NCBI GenBank assembly: GCA_963920665.1
Contig: OY987266.1
Span: 26,152,248 to 26,216,247 of the forward strand
Direction: 5' to 3'
Origin: Straminergon stramineum
Lineage: Eukaryota > Streptophyta > Bryopsida > Hypnales > Calliergonaceae
Length of the DNA stretch: 64,000 nt
Shown: one piece after another, positions 21,682-33,230 of the stretch
Layout: every line of letters starts with the position of its first letter
Position numbering within the stretch: the first letter of the stretch is position 1
Made by a program: the position numbers and the translations under genes
The notes under the pieces: generated by a model
What the model was told of the DNA's origin: nothing
The model's input: only the letters and a program-made list of their open reading frames with translations
Database searches by the model: none

Positions 21682-22772
21682 TATTAGGAGATCTCCCAAT
21701 TCGCTTCTTTATCTTTCGTAACTGTGGCAGGCCTTTCGGGAGATCTCCCGATGCTTTGTTTTTATTGGCCGCATAGTGGCACAGCTATCAGTTGATCTGC
21801 CGATCCTTGGTTTTGGTCGACGTGGTATTGGCAGGGCCATCGGGAGATCTCCCGATGTTTCCTTCGGACGGGCGCGAAAGTGGGAGCCTGCGTGTCCACA
21901 TATGGTTTCTTGTCTTTCAAGGTTTAGTTAGGGATCACCGGTTCTTGTGAAATCTTCTGTGGTGTGAATGCCTTCACTTTATTCATGAAGACCGGAATGT
22001 GTTCTTTTTATTCCTGCAGTGCAACCTCCCAATCCCATTTCTTAGTCATAGCAGGTGCTGGCACTCCATTGGCTTTGCTTTTCAATATTTTCTTGTACTT
22101 GATCTCTTAAGCGATAATTAAAATGTTGCAAGACAATTTCCTTCTTTCTTGCATTGTAAGTTACTATTTCCAATATTCATTTTCATTCGTTCTATTCCAT
22201 TTCAAATGACTTGGTCTTGTCATTCTTTGGAATCTTCTACCTCTATGCTTTCAAATGTTTATGTTTTGAACGACTTTGTTAATATCAATTAAGGCCAAGT
22301 TTTTACATTCATTGTTCATGCCCAGAATACTTTAGGAGGGCATAAGATGCATAAGACCAGAATGTTCTGGTATACAAAATGATCATGCTAGCCTTACAAG
22401 GCTTGCACTCCATCAGGAGATTTCCAGGTAACTTACTCCCCACCTCCATTCGAAGTGGTAGCAATTACTTCATCATTCAGAGTTTCAATCTTCCCTGACG
22501 TGTATGTTCGTGAACTTATGGGGCCTAGCACCACCCTCAAGGAAACCTAAACTTCTGTGTATCTGGATATCTCCCGATGTATTACTTAGAATAAATCCAT
22601 GCGAGCCCTATTTACTTCATCATTTATAGTTAATGTATATCCTGAGATGCACATTCATGTGCTTTAATTGACCTATCGGGAGCCGTGCAACATACTTACA
22701 AAAATTAACTTTAGAGTATCTGGAAATCTCCCGTTGTAATGCCTCACACCATGCATCGGGAGATTTCTACGT
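21682..22772. repeat. Element B palindromes, 3' cluster
   Basis: Near-consensus sites are at 21682, 21735 and 21838-21857 (perfect), and increasingly degenerate ones at about 21786, 22410, 22564, 22674, 22720 and 22754; a last half-like site, AAGGAGATCTACCGG, is near 23396. All are downstream of the coding region. Decay increases with distance from the gene. Confidence 0.8.
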
Positions 22773-23516
22773 TTTCTTAATTTTGGACTTTCAATAGTCC
22801 AAAAGTAGTTAAATATGGCATATTGTCATATTTTTTAAATTTTTTACATTACTCATAAGTTGGATTGGGTGTAATTATAAGTTAAAAAATGATAAATTAA
22901 GAAGATTTTGCCCACATGGCTTTCATTCATGTCATAAAAATATAAACTAATTCAAAGTTTTAATTTGAATCAATTAAATGTAATGAGTTTGCTTTGTTAT
23001 ATAGAGATTTTAGAATTATTTTAATAATCTATATTTAGCCTATTTGTGCACATGCATGCCATGTTTTAAATTTTTACGGCATTTATAAGTTGGATTGGGT
23101 CTAATTATAATTTACAAAACACTAAATTAAAAACACAATACATCCCTAAAGTTAAGAGTTTTTTTCTTCAAATGTTGATGACTATGCACTATTGGAAAAC
23201 AAAGAGTGCATTATTTGTACATTTTCATATAATGTGGAATATAACAAAGAACAAATTACCTTTTTAATATTTACAATTTGCAAGTTTGTACAACATAGAA
23301 GAGGCATCTGTACAACAATGTCAAATCCAAATTTGGTGTGGGAATCAATTGTTGTTTCATAAATTTTCAATATTTTTTTATCTCTACAATTGTAAAGGAG
23401 ATCTACCGGACTTTGTGGATCCTATTATAACTTCATGGATGAAAGTTGAAAATTTGAAATTCTTCATTGGCTCATTGCAATTGGCGCCACGATATCCTTC
23501 TCGAGTTCCTGCCTAA
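22773..23516. other. AT-rich 3' flank within Element B
   Basis: Two related stretches containing TAAGTTGGATTGGGT and TAATTATAA lie about 240 bp apart (22.85 and 23.09 kb). No coding sequence is seen. Confidence 0.5.
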
Positions 23517-23525
23517 CCGTCTATA

Positions 23526-24042
23526 AGTCTTGATGTGCAGGGTTGAAAAGATTCTTTTTTCATTGCTTCTTGTGTTTGGCGCCACTCTATTTCTACGTCT
23601 CCATGTTTCTTCGACTTTGTTGTTCACACTTTAATTTGTTGTCAAAGGTTAAGGAGTTATTTCAGAGGGCACTAAACTCTCAACTTTTTTGGGTAGTACA
23701 TTGTTAACTTCTTGAATATGCATTGAAGGGTTTGGGTTTATTTCTAAATTTTTGTTTCTCTTGGAATCCAGTATAGAGTTTCAAGGTTAGGACACATGAC
23801 ATTCTTGGAATTACCACCGGATGTAAGTTTTGATTTGTGAATAGGATGCAAGGTTAGTTTAGATTTGTATTGATTATGAGATTTCACTTTGGGGTGCATT
23901 GATAATTGATGAAGTTAATTTCAATTTTGCAATTCAATTGTGTCATTGCTTCATTTTTGAAATCAATAGTGCATATGCAATAATTCTTGATATTATCACC
24001 ACAAATTTCGGGATTGTTAAATAGCAATGCTCCTCCACTATG
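23526..24042. other. AT-rich spacer between Element B and Relic C
   Basis: No gene or clear repeat. A TTGGCGCCAC word occurs both just inside Element B (23.48 kb) and here (23.57 kb), significance unknown. Confidence 0.45.
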
Positions 24043-24417
24043 AAAAGTCAATTGTAATAGAAGTTTGAACCTTGTCCTTTAACTCAATTTGAGTTGAAAG
24101 GACATTGGACGCAACCATGAAAAGTCAATGGTAATAGAAGTTTGAACCTTGTCCTTTAACTCGATTCGAGTTGAAAGGACACAACCATGAAAACTAGATT
24201 ATAATGCAAGGTAGGGAATGTAGACTCAACCGTTGCCCACCTTTGCTTTAAACCAAGACAAATGGACATGGATCCCATTGCACTCGGGGAAGCAGACATG
24301 AAAGTTGAAGGTCATGGCATGGAACATGAGATGGATGAGTAGTGGTCAAGCAATTGCAAACCCATGTGGTTGTTTTAGCAACTCTCTACCTCTATTTCAA
24401 CTCAATTCGAGTTGAAA
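24043..24417. repeat. Relic C palindromes
   Basis: Three sites are visible. At 24074-24103 and 24151-24180 arms GTCCTTT(C)AACTC and GAGTTGAAAGGAC surround AATTT or GATTC; these two lie in a tandem duplication of about 76 bp. At 24395-24417 the arms are TTTCAACTC and GAGTTGAAA around AATTC. The core (AACTCGATTCGAGTT) is close to Element A's AGCTCGATTCGAGCT, differing by matched changes in both arms. Confidence 0.88.
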
Positions 24418-24954
24418 CTCCTTCTATTCACTTCCTTCTAAATCATTGCAATTTGTAATTTTGTAGTTAGGCGTAGAAAGGTCAACTAGAAATTTAGCTA
24501 TGTACATTTTGTAACAATACCTCATTTTGAAAGATTTTCAAATATATTTTTTTCTTACAAAACCCTCTCTTTGTTCAATTGTCAAACTTGCAAGCCCACT
24601 TACTATTACAACTTTGATGCCAATTATGTCGTGCACTATTGTTGAAATTGCTCCTACATCAAGGCTTGACCATGTTTGCACTAAGTTACTATCTTAGTAT
24701 CTCCACATGATGATTACTTGTTAGACTTAGATGCAACACGTCTATCATCGCCTAATTTGGAAAAGACCAAGGACAATGTTCTTGAGGCAACTAAAGAGGA
24801 GGCTACTTAGGCTAGTGACAATATTCCTATGTTGCACTTTTACAAATTGAGTGATGGATATAGTTGCTTATAGGCATGAAAATTTGTATTGCACCTATTT
24901 TGGTCTTGATATCTTCCATCATGACTCGAACTATATAGTGTGGTCATTAGTAAA

Positions 24955-26570
24955 TGTCGCAAGACGGAAACTCGGAATACATTGAGTTAGTATAAAATAG
25001 AACTATTCTAGTGTTGAATTTTTCGTTTTCTTGGTTAGGCAAACGGAAGTAGAATTCGCTTAGATTAATTATTGTAGTTAGGCTCAAGAGACAAACCAAG
25101 TAGTTTGTAACCAGACCAAAGTTTAATTCGGAAGTGATCTGGAATTCACTAGGACTCTAGATTAAGAATCCGGAATTAAAGTGGAATCCAGATTAGAATC
25201 CGGAATTGAAATTGAATCCGGAATGGACCTTGAATCCGGATTTGATCTAGAATTGGAAATGGAATCTGGAATTTGATCTGGAATCCGAAATTGACCTAGA
25301 ATCTAGAATGGAGTCCCGAATTGACTAAAATAGAATCTAGAGATCCGGAAGATCCAAACCCGGGTAGCAGTGAGGATGACACCAGTGAAGGCAACTCCGA
25401 AGGCATCCATCTGGGCACCATCAAGTCAAGGCGGGAGCAATCCAATGAAGGCGCGAAAGGCAAAGTAGTTAGGTTTCAGTTAGTTAGGATTTGAATTTTG
25501 AATCTGAACCAAGTTTCCAAGTGTGGGCCCCAGTTCCGGATTTTTAGGATCTGACTTTCCAGGTTTCTCGGGAGGTCTGTGATTGGTCACCTAGATTTCC
25601 AAGTGGTTTTTTGGCCTTTTTGGTTTTGTATTTTTGAGTTTTTAAGGGAGAGGTAGGTTTGTTGCCCTCTCATTCCATCCTAGCGCTTATAGATGGTTTC
25701 TTGTCATCCTCTCTTTAATCTAAGCCACCAAGTGGACATTCCGGAATTGATCTATCATATATCCAGCTTTTCTGTGTTTGCTTGTGAGAGTATTGAAGTG
25801 TAAGAGAGAGGAGGAAAAGAGGAATTTGGATTTGAGGTGACTAGATTTGATTTGGGAGGAAACGTTTGTATCGTAGTTTAGGCTTGTGAATACAATATTG
25901 CGCGCGGTGCCTTTAAAACACTGGAATGGAAATTTAGCAAGGAGTGGTGTGGGTGCGAGTCCAGAATACTAGGGAGGGTTCCGTGCAGAGATAAACAACC
26001 ACCATCAGAAAAATCCCCATCCTACTCTACGGAAGGTTTGCCAAACCCTAGGATTAGCCTAGTGAATGACTAACAATCCCCCATCGGTTTTGGTTTATGT
26101 TGATCTATCATTGTAGTAGAAAGGACTTGTTATGGCTTTGAGTGACCTACCTTTCGGATTGGCCATCCAGAAAGTTGTGAGAGTGTTTCTTGGTCGATCT
26201 AGTGCAACATTTGGTCTAAATGTATTTTGTGTAGTTTAGAAAGAGACGAGAGTGTGAGAAATACGAGTAGTGAGTCCCTACCCCTCTACAAGATCAAAGG
26301 TGGACCTTCTGAGGGTAAAACAGAGGCACCAAAAACTAGTGTGTGTGTGAGAAGAGACGGATCCGGATTCCGGAAAGGAGTGGATCCGAATTGGATTTCG
26401 GAAAGTTAGAGATCCAGAAGAGAGAAAGGAAGTGAAAAGAGTGCTTAAGTCGGTAATACGAATAGTCTCGGCTTGTAGCAATAGTCTAGAATCCCCTGGG
26501 ATGATATTTCGAGTCATTTTACGACGTTTTGGTGTTGTAATGGTACTTACGCTCCACTGCGCGTACGACA
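24955..26570 (+). mobile_element. Solo LTR, 1,616 bp, TSD GTAAA
   Basis: It starts TGTCGCAAGACGG and ends GCGTACGACA, so TGTCG/CGACA form the inverted LTR ends. GTAAA flanks it at 24950-24954 and 26571-26575. It sits inside the Relic C gene, which reads on at both sides. A second copy lies on the minus strand at 48493-52428 and a fragment at about 57340-57905. Inside (about 25.13-25.35 kb) a 15-20 bp word containing GAATCCGGAATT repeats, and in one frame this encodes ESGIE-like repeats leading into RMTPVKATPKASIWAPSSQG, so the LTR overlaps former coding sequence. Confidence 0.88.
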
Positions 26571-26592
26571 GTAAAGTTCTAATGTGGACTTG

Positions 26593-26719
26593 CACTACTA
26601 GAAAAGAGGGCCTAAATTAGCATTGATTAGTTGATTTGGACATTTTTTACATAGTTGTGTTCATTCAAACATTTGATGTTGATTCAGACATCTTGATTCA
26701 GGCTTGTCTTCTACTAGTG
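26593..26719. mobile_element. 127-bp CACTA-type MITE, TSD TTG
   Basis: The ends are CACTACTAGAAAAGAGGGC and, inverted, CACTAGTAGAAGACAAGC. TTG lies directly outside both ends (26590-26592 and 26720-26722). CACTACTAGAAAA is the classic plant CACTA/EnSpm end and 3-bp duplications are the rule for that superfamily. It inserted 22 bp downstream of the solo LTR. Confidence 0.88.
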
Positions 26720-28063
26720 TTGATCTACCTTTGAAGTATTCCTTCTGGGAATTGTTTGCCAAATTTGGCTCTATTCTTCCATTTCATGCGATCCATGAAG
26801 GAGACTTGGATATTTGCAAATAATTGCTTTGGCTAGTACATAGAGTTGCAATTGTAAGGACTACCCTTCCTTTGGTTTTGAATATTCAAATGGACAATGC
26901 CATAGGGGACAACATGAATATATTTGTGTTCATGTTATGATCCTCTCATGTTTCAAAGAAGGTCTTTAGTAAGTTTATGTGAATTTCATGTATGACAACA
27001 TCAATGCTTTGTTTGAAAGATGTAGTATGCAATTTGAAAAAGAGAACTTCCCTACCATTCTATACCTTATAGATGTGGATTTTATACCTACAATTCCTCA
27101 CCTTATTCAGGAGGTATCAAATTTCAAAGCCTTCCTAGAAGGCTCAAGTTTGGAAAGGGAGAACGCACTTGTTGGCCATACAAAGGTGCAACAATTTAAA
27201 TTTTATCTAAATTCAATGGGTGTCTTAATCATAAAGAACAAGCAATACTATATGGATAGTGATTGGCTCCTAGAGGAAGGTAAAGGAATCAAATTATGGC
27301 AAGAGGATTCCAAAGGACAGAGTCTATAATCCCATAGGTAGTCGATGTCTATTGTCTACTTTCCAATGCATAGTGTGGACAACGATTACTAGGGGTTATC
27401 TAGATTCATCAAATATTCAGAGGTATTATGCAATGAAGATGGAAGTAGGGAGTACGAGAGAGACTACAAGAGACAGTTTGAACATTTGGTGTTCTATTGG
27501 TGGGCAATGAATGCAACCTTGAAGGAGCCAATTGAATCATTTTTAGCATTGAAGGATAGTTTCTGACCTTCTTCTTGAATTAGAAGATGGAGGAAGAAAA
27601 CTTGATGAAGGTAGTGAGGTTGATTGGGAGTTTGCTGAGGATAATGAAATTTGAAGTGCAACTTCACAATTGTCCATTGCCATTTTTCTAAGGGTCCCAT
27701 GATTTTTCCAAAGGATATTTTGTTGTCCTTCAACTAGTTGGTGATATGAAGCCTACATAGATTGCTAGAACCTTGTGTGATCCTTTCACTAACTTGGCTC
27801 ATCCTAATTGTGTATTGATTTAATACTTTTGACCCACATCACAAGATTGAAATGTTTAGGATTTCTACACTAGGTAGGACTTTGTTGAAGAATTGTGTTG
27901 GAAAGTGGACAAGACCCCAAATCCAGTCTGGGAGGAAACAAATTCTCTCATCAAAGTATGGAAGTCTAGGGTTAAGAAGGACATAGTAAAGCGTGTCTTC
28001 AAAATTCCATTGGCTAAGATTGATGTTATCAATAGAAATTTGGCTTTGTACAATTCTAATTGA

Positions 28064-29999
28064 GTCTATATGAGATATTGTACAGATACTTTGCAGTATT
28101 TAAAGCTATCTTTGATAGTTTCTGTTTGATATTTGATTCTTTGGTTTTTGTATTACATAACTAGAGATGGTTTTGTATAATTATAAATTGCGTGTTGTAG
28201 AGTACTTAGTATAGGTTGGAGTATTGTGATTCAATTTTATAGATTTGTATTGGGACTACTTTTTTACATTGTAAGAAGTACCTTATGCAACAAGTGCATT
28301 TACATGTAGTATTTAATATATTTACTATTACATTATAAATTTTCTTGTATATATGTTGATGTCATTTTCCTTACTTTTTCACTTTACAAATTCCTTTTGA
28401 GGATAGAATACAAGTGAAAAAAAATTGGTAGTGGATAAGACTACTTTTTATTTTGTTCTCTCATTAAGCTCTTGTCACAATTTCAAGAATGGGTCTAGTT
28501 GGTTGTTACAACTTTCCTACGTGCAAAGCTCCCTAAGGAACATCAAGTCATGTATGTCTCATAGTTGCTCATATGAATTCAATGGAAATCATACCCTATT
28601 GGACTATTTGAATGAAATAAGTAGCCTCTTACAACCAACCATTTAGCTCATGATTTGGTGTTCAACAAGGGACACAATATACACTTATATGGGATAATTA
28701 TCACTATTATCCCTATCAACCATAATTTGTAGAAGACACATTGACTATCCAAAACTGTCATTTTGATGGAACTTGCAGCTTACAACTAAAGAATTGAGTT
28801 CCCCTCAACTTAAATTTACTTCAACTCTACTTCAATATTGGGGCCTGCAAATGGACAATATTATTTGGGAAGTTCCTAATCTCCTATTTTAAAGAATATG
28901 ATGTTAAACTTAGAATTTGACATTTTTCAAAGTTTTAATTAGTCAGGGTTGTTTAGGAGGTTCAAGAAAGTAAGAAAAGAATCAAAGTTGACTTCAATTG
29001 GACATCATATGCTCCATATATGCTAGTCAACTGATTGGAAATTTTGGAATTCTATTAAAAGTCATACTTGTTGATGATTTTGGTACTTGTTGGTGTTGGA
29101 ACGTCTTGAAATTTGGCAAGGTGCTTATTTATGCTAAAATACACAATACTAATTTTTAAATGGGATTTTGTCACTACCTTGTTAATTTCTATGAATTTTC
29201 AAATGCTGATAAATGCAGTTAACTTCCCATAGAATCATTATTTGCAATCCAGAAAATTACAAATTTTTTTGGATAGCTTCTAGGAAGCCCCCAAATGATA
29301 AGGACAAATTCCCATGTCTATTTTGCACTTTATGATAATGGTGCTAAAATAATACCTATCAATTCCTTTGGGGAAGAATCATTTCCATACTAGGGAATCT
29401 TCATGAATTAATTTTGTTGTTCCACTTTTAATTTGTTTCTAGGCTAAAAACACCTCTCTCCATTAATTGGTTGCGTAATCATCAAACTTGTGGATTTTAC
29501 CTATAAGGAATAACAAATGATTTTTCCAATTCTTCGCAAATTGGATGGTGATCTTTACGTGGGTCATTTTTAGTTTTTTCTAAGACTTCTATAGGAAAAT
29601 AATTTCCACCTTGACCCTCTAATTCCTATAATCTAAATCTCTATCACTATTTCTTAGAGGTTTGACCCTCTATCTCCCAAATTAGGTGTTATCACCCATT
29701 CTTGCCAATAGGGCTTAAACTACTCCAAAACCCTAATTGCTATGCTAAACCCTTAATTGGGACATTGCAAATTGGAAAAGAAAGTGTTTAAGGCACTTCC
29801 CGAACTTTTAAGACTAATACACTACATTTGTAGGGACTTCTACCAAATATGTTGTAAACATTCTTTTTTGTTTTCTTTTGACTAGAAAGTATACTAAATA
29901 TGAGCAAAAGCAAAGATAAATAAATAAATATATATACCGAGATCCAAGTGCTAACTATGGGGCTCACATGCCTTTAGTTTGTTTTTAGTCTTGTACTAA
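28064..29999. other. AT-rich DNA, no gene seen
   Basis: Short chance frames only. There is no domain, splice pattern or clear repeat. Confidence 0.5.
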
Positions 30000-30300
30000 G
30001 TATTTCCATACTAACTTGTGTTATGAGTCTTTGAGTATGTCTTACTCCCCGTGGTCAATTAACTTTGTTGAGCTTTGTACGTGGTATTCTAGGTCCCATC
30101 GGAATGGTGAAGCTCTGGGCCCCATAGGTCACAAAAGTCTTAGATTGTGTGTTAAAAATACCACCAATGATGAAGCTTTGAACCTTAAGGTTCTTTCTAG
30201 TCTTAGATTTGGTGTTAAACCCAAATCTACGGCAAAGTTTTGAACTTACCTAGTGCTTACTTCCAAATTTTAGAGTCCAAAACATCTTGAAAAAAAACCA
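30000..30300 (+). repeat. Dispersed repeat related to 39.0-39.27 kb
   Basis: Blocks such as AAGTCTTAGATTGTGTGTTAA and GAAGCTTTGAACCTTAAGG recur in related form at 39.1-39.27 kb and 52.64-52.74 kb (AAGTCTTAGTTGTATGTTAA, AAAGCTTTGAATCCCCTT). It looks like an old, internally repetitive element; a 75-codon open frame here has no recognisable family. Confidence 0.6.
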
Positions 30301-30544
30301 AAGTTTAGTACCCAAAAATTAGATATTACGTCCTAGTGTACTCAAGCCTAGAGCCCTCCATGCCCTTGTTTATTAATTCTATCCCTTGCAAGTCCCAAGA
30401 TTCTCAAAGCAGTTTCCAAGTCCTAGTATTTTATTTTATGATTACTAGTGCTTGGTTCCAACCAATACAAGAGGCTCCAACAATAGAGGAGGGCCTAGCC
30501 AGAGGCTCCAACTAGCCAAACTCAACCTTCTTGTCTTGTTTTTC
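30301..30544. other. Spacer, nothing recognised
   Basis: No gene or repeat is supported. Confidence 0.4.
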
Positions 30545-30668
30545 TTGTTTTGGGGGGTCAAGAAGAAGAAGGGTAGAATAGGGAGAAGATAGAAGAAGGA
30601 TGGAATAGGGAGAAGATAGAAGAAAGGTAGAACAAGAAGAAGATAGAAGAAAGGTAGAAGAAGGTACT
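30545..30668. repeat. Purine minisatellite
   Basis: A unit of about 26-30 bp like GGTAGAATAGGGAGAAGATAG is repeated about four times with drift. It is entirely purine-rich on the plus strand, so it could adopt a triplex-type structure. Confidence 0.8.
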
Positions 30669-30899
30669 AAGACTGAACATCCCAAAACTGGGCTTCATTT
30701 TGTCTCAACCTAACTTTAACCAAACAAATGTTTTGGCATATCTTTACAGTACACAGGTATGACCTAACAATTCATAGGTAATTCACTAAATAGTCTCAAG
30801 ATGACACTATGAAGTACAAACAATATTGTTTATAAAATGATGTGATCTCTCATATGGAGTCAAATACCAATAAACATAGAAGTTACAAATATCCATAAT

Positions 30900-31500
30900 A
30901 AGCACATCAAAGTAACAGAGTTTAGGTGCTTGAAAATTTTCTTCTCTCTAGAAATCCAAAAATGGAATTCAAGATCTGAAGGTGCAGCCTCACCTGTACC
31001 CATCCCAAAACACACAACAAGCCAATGTTATGTCAGTGAGGATGTAACAGGTGTCTTCAACTGCATCCAATTGCTAACTATGTCACAGATCACAAATTCA
31101 TAGTGAAGGAAATCAAAGAGGTCACAAAATCACAAAAACAAAGCAAATCCAGCATAACATCACAAAAAGAACTCAAGCCCAAAGAGACCTTTGCCATTCC
31201 CAAAGTGAGGTAAGAAGCTCAAGAGTTTGCACAAACACGTCTCCTCACAAATCACCACATGGACTTGTCACAACAAAGATGGTGGAGTCGAGCAGGAGCC
31301 AGCCACCATATAGTTACGAAATTGGAGGGAAGCCTGGAAAGCTTCATTAATTAGGTAGTTTGAACCACTACTATGCCATAATAATGGGCCACCCATAGTG
31401 GGTGGGTGGGTGGTTCATATAACCCTGGTAGGCAATTTCAAATTTCAAATTTCAATTATCCCATGTGACAGATTTGGAACAACCTATGTATTGGTTGATT
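30900..31500 (-). repeat. Inverted copy of a repeat also at 40.4-41.0 and 42.03-42.18 kb
   Basis: Read on the minus strand, it has GTGACATAGTTAGCAATTGG, AAGACACCTGTTACATCCTC, TTGGCTTGTTGTGTGTTTTG and GGTACAGGTGAGGCTGCACC in order, matching the same order near 40.83-40.95 and 42.05-42.17 kb. Further out CCCACCCACTATGGGTGG occurs in both the 31.4 and 40.5 kb copies. Microsatellites (GAA at 31.77 kb, CTT at 40.08 kb) lie at equivalent inverted positions. Family unknown. Confidence 0.75.
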
Positions 31501-31768
31501 TGGGATATTAAGTTTGAAAATAATTTTTACATTCAGATTTTTAAGGAAGTTTTTATCCTTAAAAGAATGTAAATTCAGAAATGAGTACTTATGTTGTGTG
31601 CTTATAGGAATAAAATTATATATTTATTTGTTTTTGGGAAAATTTGAATTTTGGCAATTGAAGACCAAAAAAGGGTCTAAAAAAGGATCTAAAGGCTTAC
31701 TTCCAACAAAATAAAAAAGGATAAGAGTCCTAATTTATGTGATTCATCGGTATGTACTAAACGATAGC

Positions 31769-31814
31769 CGAAGAAGAAGAAGAAGAAGAAGAAGAAGAAG
31801 AAGAAGAAGAAGAA
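31769..31814. repeat. (GAA)n microsatellite
   Basis: About 15 GAA/AAG units without interruption, followed by a degenerate continuation to about 31.83 kb. Confidence 0.95.
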
Positions 31815-31974
31815 AGGTAGAAGAAGAAGAAAATAAGAGAGGGTAGAAATAAAACCATAGTGGGAACAAAAACATAGAAGGAGATAGCCATAAGTTAAGT
31901 CCTACAAGTCCACTCTCTTCACAAAACCCTCAAACTCTCCAACAAGAAACCACACAACAAATGAAGGGAGTAGA

Positions 31975-31989
31975 GGGGGGGGGGGGGGG
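31975..31989. repeat. Poly-G run of 15
   Basis: An uninterrupted run of G in a purine-rich context. The length may be unreliable in an assembly. Confidence 0.9.
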
Positions 31990-33040
31990 AGATGAGTTAA
32001 TAGAAGGAGTTAGGGGAAGTCTTCCAACCACAAGGGAGTAGGTTAGGTGTCATGGGAATTAATTAGGGGTATAAAGGGTAGTTCAAGTAAAGGTGATCGT
32101 TAATTCTTGCCTTGGGGTTCAAAGATTAGTGGGAATGAGGTGATAAAGTAGGTGCAAGTCCTCATTAACACTTGGCATAGGGATTTTAAAATAGTTGGTG
32201 GCCACCCCAACAACTATACTGTACATGGAACGAGGGATAGAGTAGAAAGAAAGATGGGGAAAGAAAAAGTAATAGAGGAGAAAGATGAGGAGTTAGCCAA
32301 AGGTAAGACTTAGTGGGGGAACCAAAAATTGTACCAAAATCAACGTTTGGAATTATTCAATCAAGTACCAAACTCCACGAAGTTGACATGGCAGTTAAAG
32401 ACATGTTAAAAAGAAGTCTCACCTACCTAGTCGAGGAGCCCAAGCTAAGGTAGGATACTAACTCTCTCCTTTCCATTCTAATTCGTTTTACTTAGCAAGT
32501 ATAGATTAGGGATGAGGCCTAGGTGTGGGTAGCTCCTCTAGAATAGAAGGTGATGTCAAATTTGTAGAATCATAGAGTAGAAGTCAAGAGGGTTGGAGAA
32601 GTATAAAGTATATTTTAAACCAACTCCCAATGAAGGAGATAAGAGCAAATGAAGTTTGGAGTCCAAAATGGATGAAGTTGGGTGAAATTCATCCATTCAA
32701 ACCGAAACATGGAACTTATATACTAGTTGATAGTGTAGGCTTAGGGCCAAAACTGAGGGTCAATTGAATTAGGAAAGGGGTCTCAAAAGGTGGATGAAGT
32801 TTAAATAGCCCCATAGAGGACTAAACTTCATTCGGCCATAAATCCTTGTAGAAACCTCTAAATTCCATGCATCTTAGGTTTTTTAAAAATGGTATGATTT
32901 GATCTACATCTTCGAGATGATAGATTAGATTGAATCGAGTTCCATTAGGAAACCACAATGGTCAAAGAATCAAGGTAGTTCAAGTAGCTTCTACAATCTA
33001 TAATAAGGCTAGTTTGGGGATCTTTAGTGAATTGTAGGAA
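31990..33040. other. AT-rich DNA, no gene seen
   Basis: No coding or RNA feature is supported. Some phrases about GATGAAGTTTG recur loosely at 32.6, 35.75 and 36.2 kb. Confidence 0.45.
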
Positions 33041-33230
33041 TTGGAGCTTAGGAAAGATCCATTGCTTGGAAGGCATAATGGGCCGATGTTAGGCACCCAT
33101 TAGGATCATTTTTACCCCCCAAAATATAGGAACCTAGTTGTGCTCGTGTATTTACCAAATGTGTGAAAATATCTACTCTCATTAGCTACATTCGATGAAA
33201 TGTTTTACTACCCATTAAAAAAAATTCAAA
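33041..33230 (+). repeat. Direct repeat, left copy (partner 36.45 kb)
   Basis: GATCCATTGCTTGGAAGG, then a diverged stretch with CACC(C/T)AT, then GA(A/G)CCT(A/G)GTTGTG(C/T)TCG and TGTGAAAAT-like sequence recur at 36.46-36.60 kb in the same order. The spacing is about 3.4 kb. This could be a decayed LTR pair, but no internal coding supports it. Confidence 0.6.

Larger units (their letters stand above)
16753..23525 (+). mobile_element. Element B: DUF7869-like DDE transposon with private palindrome
   Basis: A two-exon transposase-like pseudogene (17754-21653) is flanked and internally split by many copies of CATCGGGAGATCTCCCGATG. Possible terminal inverted repeats are TATAGACGG at 16753-16761 and CCGTCTATA at 23517-23525; with TA counted as target duplication the ends would be TAGACGG and CCGTCTA. 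The 9-bp match is short and could be chance, so the outer limits are tentative, but degenerate palindromes extend right up to about 23.41 kb, consistent with that edge. Confidence 0.6.
24043..28063 (+). mobile_element. Relic C: old DUF7869-like element, split by later insertions
   Basis: Palindromes upstream and a decayed transposase-like gene downstream mirror the plan of Element B. A solo LTR (24955-26570) and a MITE (26593-26719) interrupt it. The ends are not definable. Confidence 0.6.
24620..28063 (+). pseudogene. Relic C: decayed DUF7869-like transposase gene
   Basis: Fragments follow the order of Element B exon 2 in shifting frames. Before the LTR: a frame with LYCTYFGLDIFHHDSNYIVW, matching the HYGPACWPGDSNFTISSL region. 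After the insertions: LPLVLNIQMDNAIGDNMN (about 26.87 kb), matching the LYLQLDNSAKDNKN block and keeping its Asp; then an open 116-codon piece (26979-27329) with IPHLIQEVSNFKAFLEGS and KFYLNSMGVLIIKNKQYYMD, matching FIQEVADFKSFVKG and RFYVDCHGVPVMKYKK. A degraded tail runs to about 28.06 kb. Stops and indels are frequent and the DNA is AT-rich, so this is far older than Element B. No function is expected. Confidence 0.75.
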
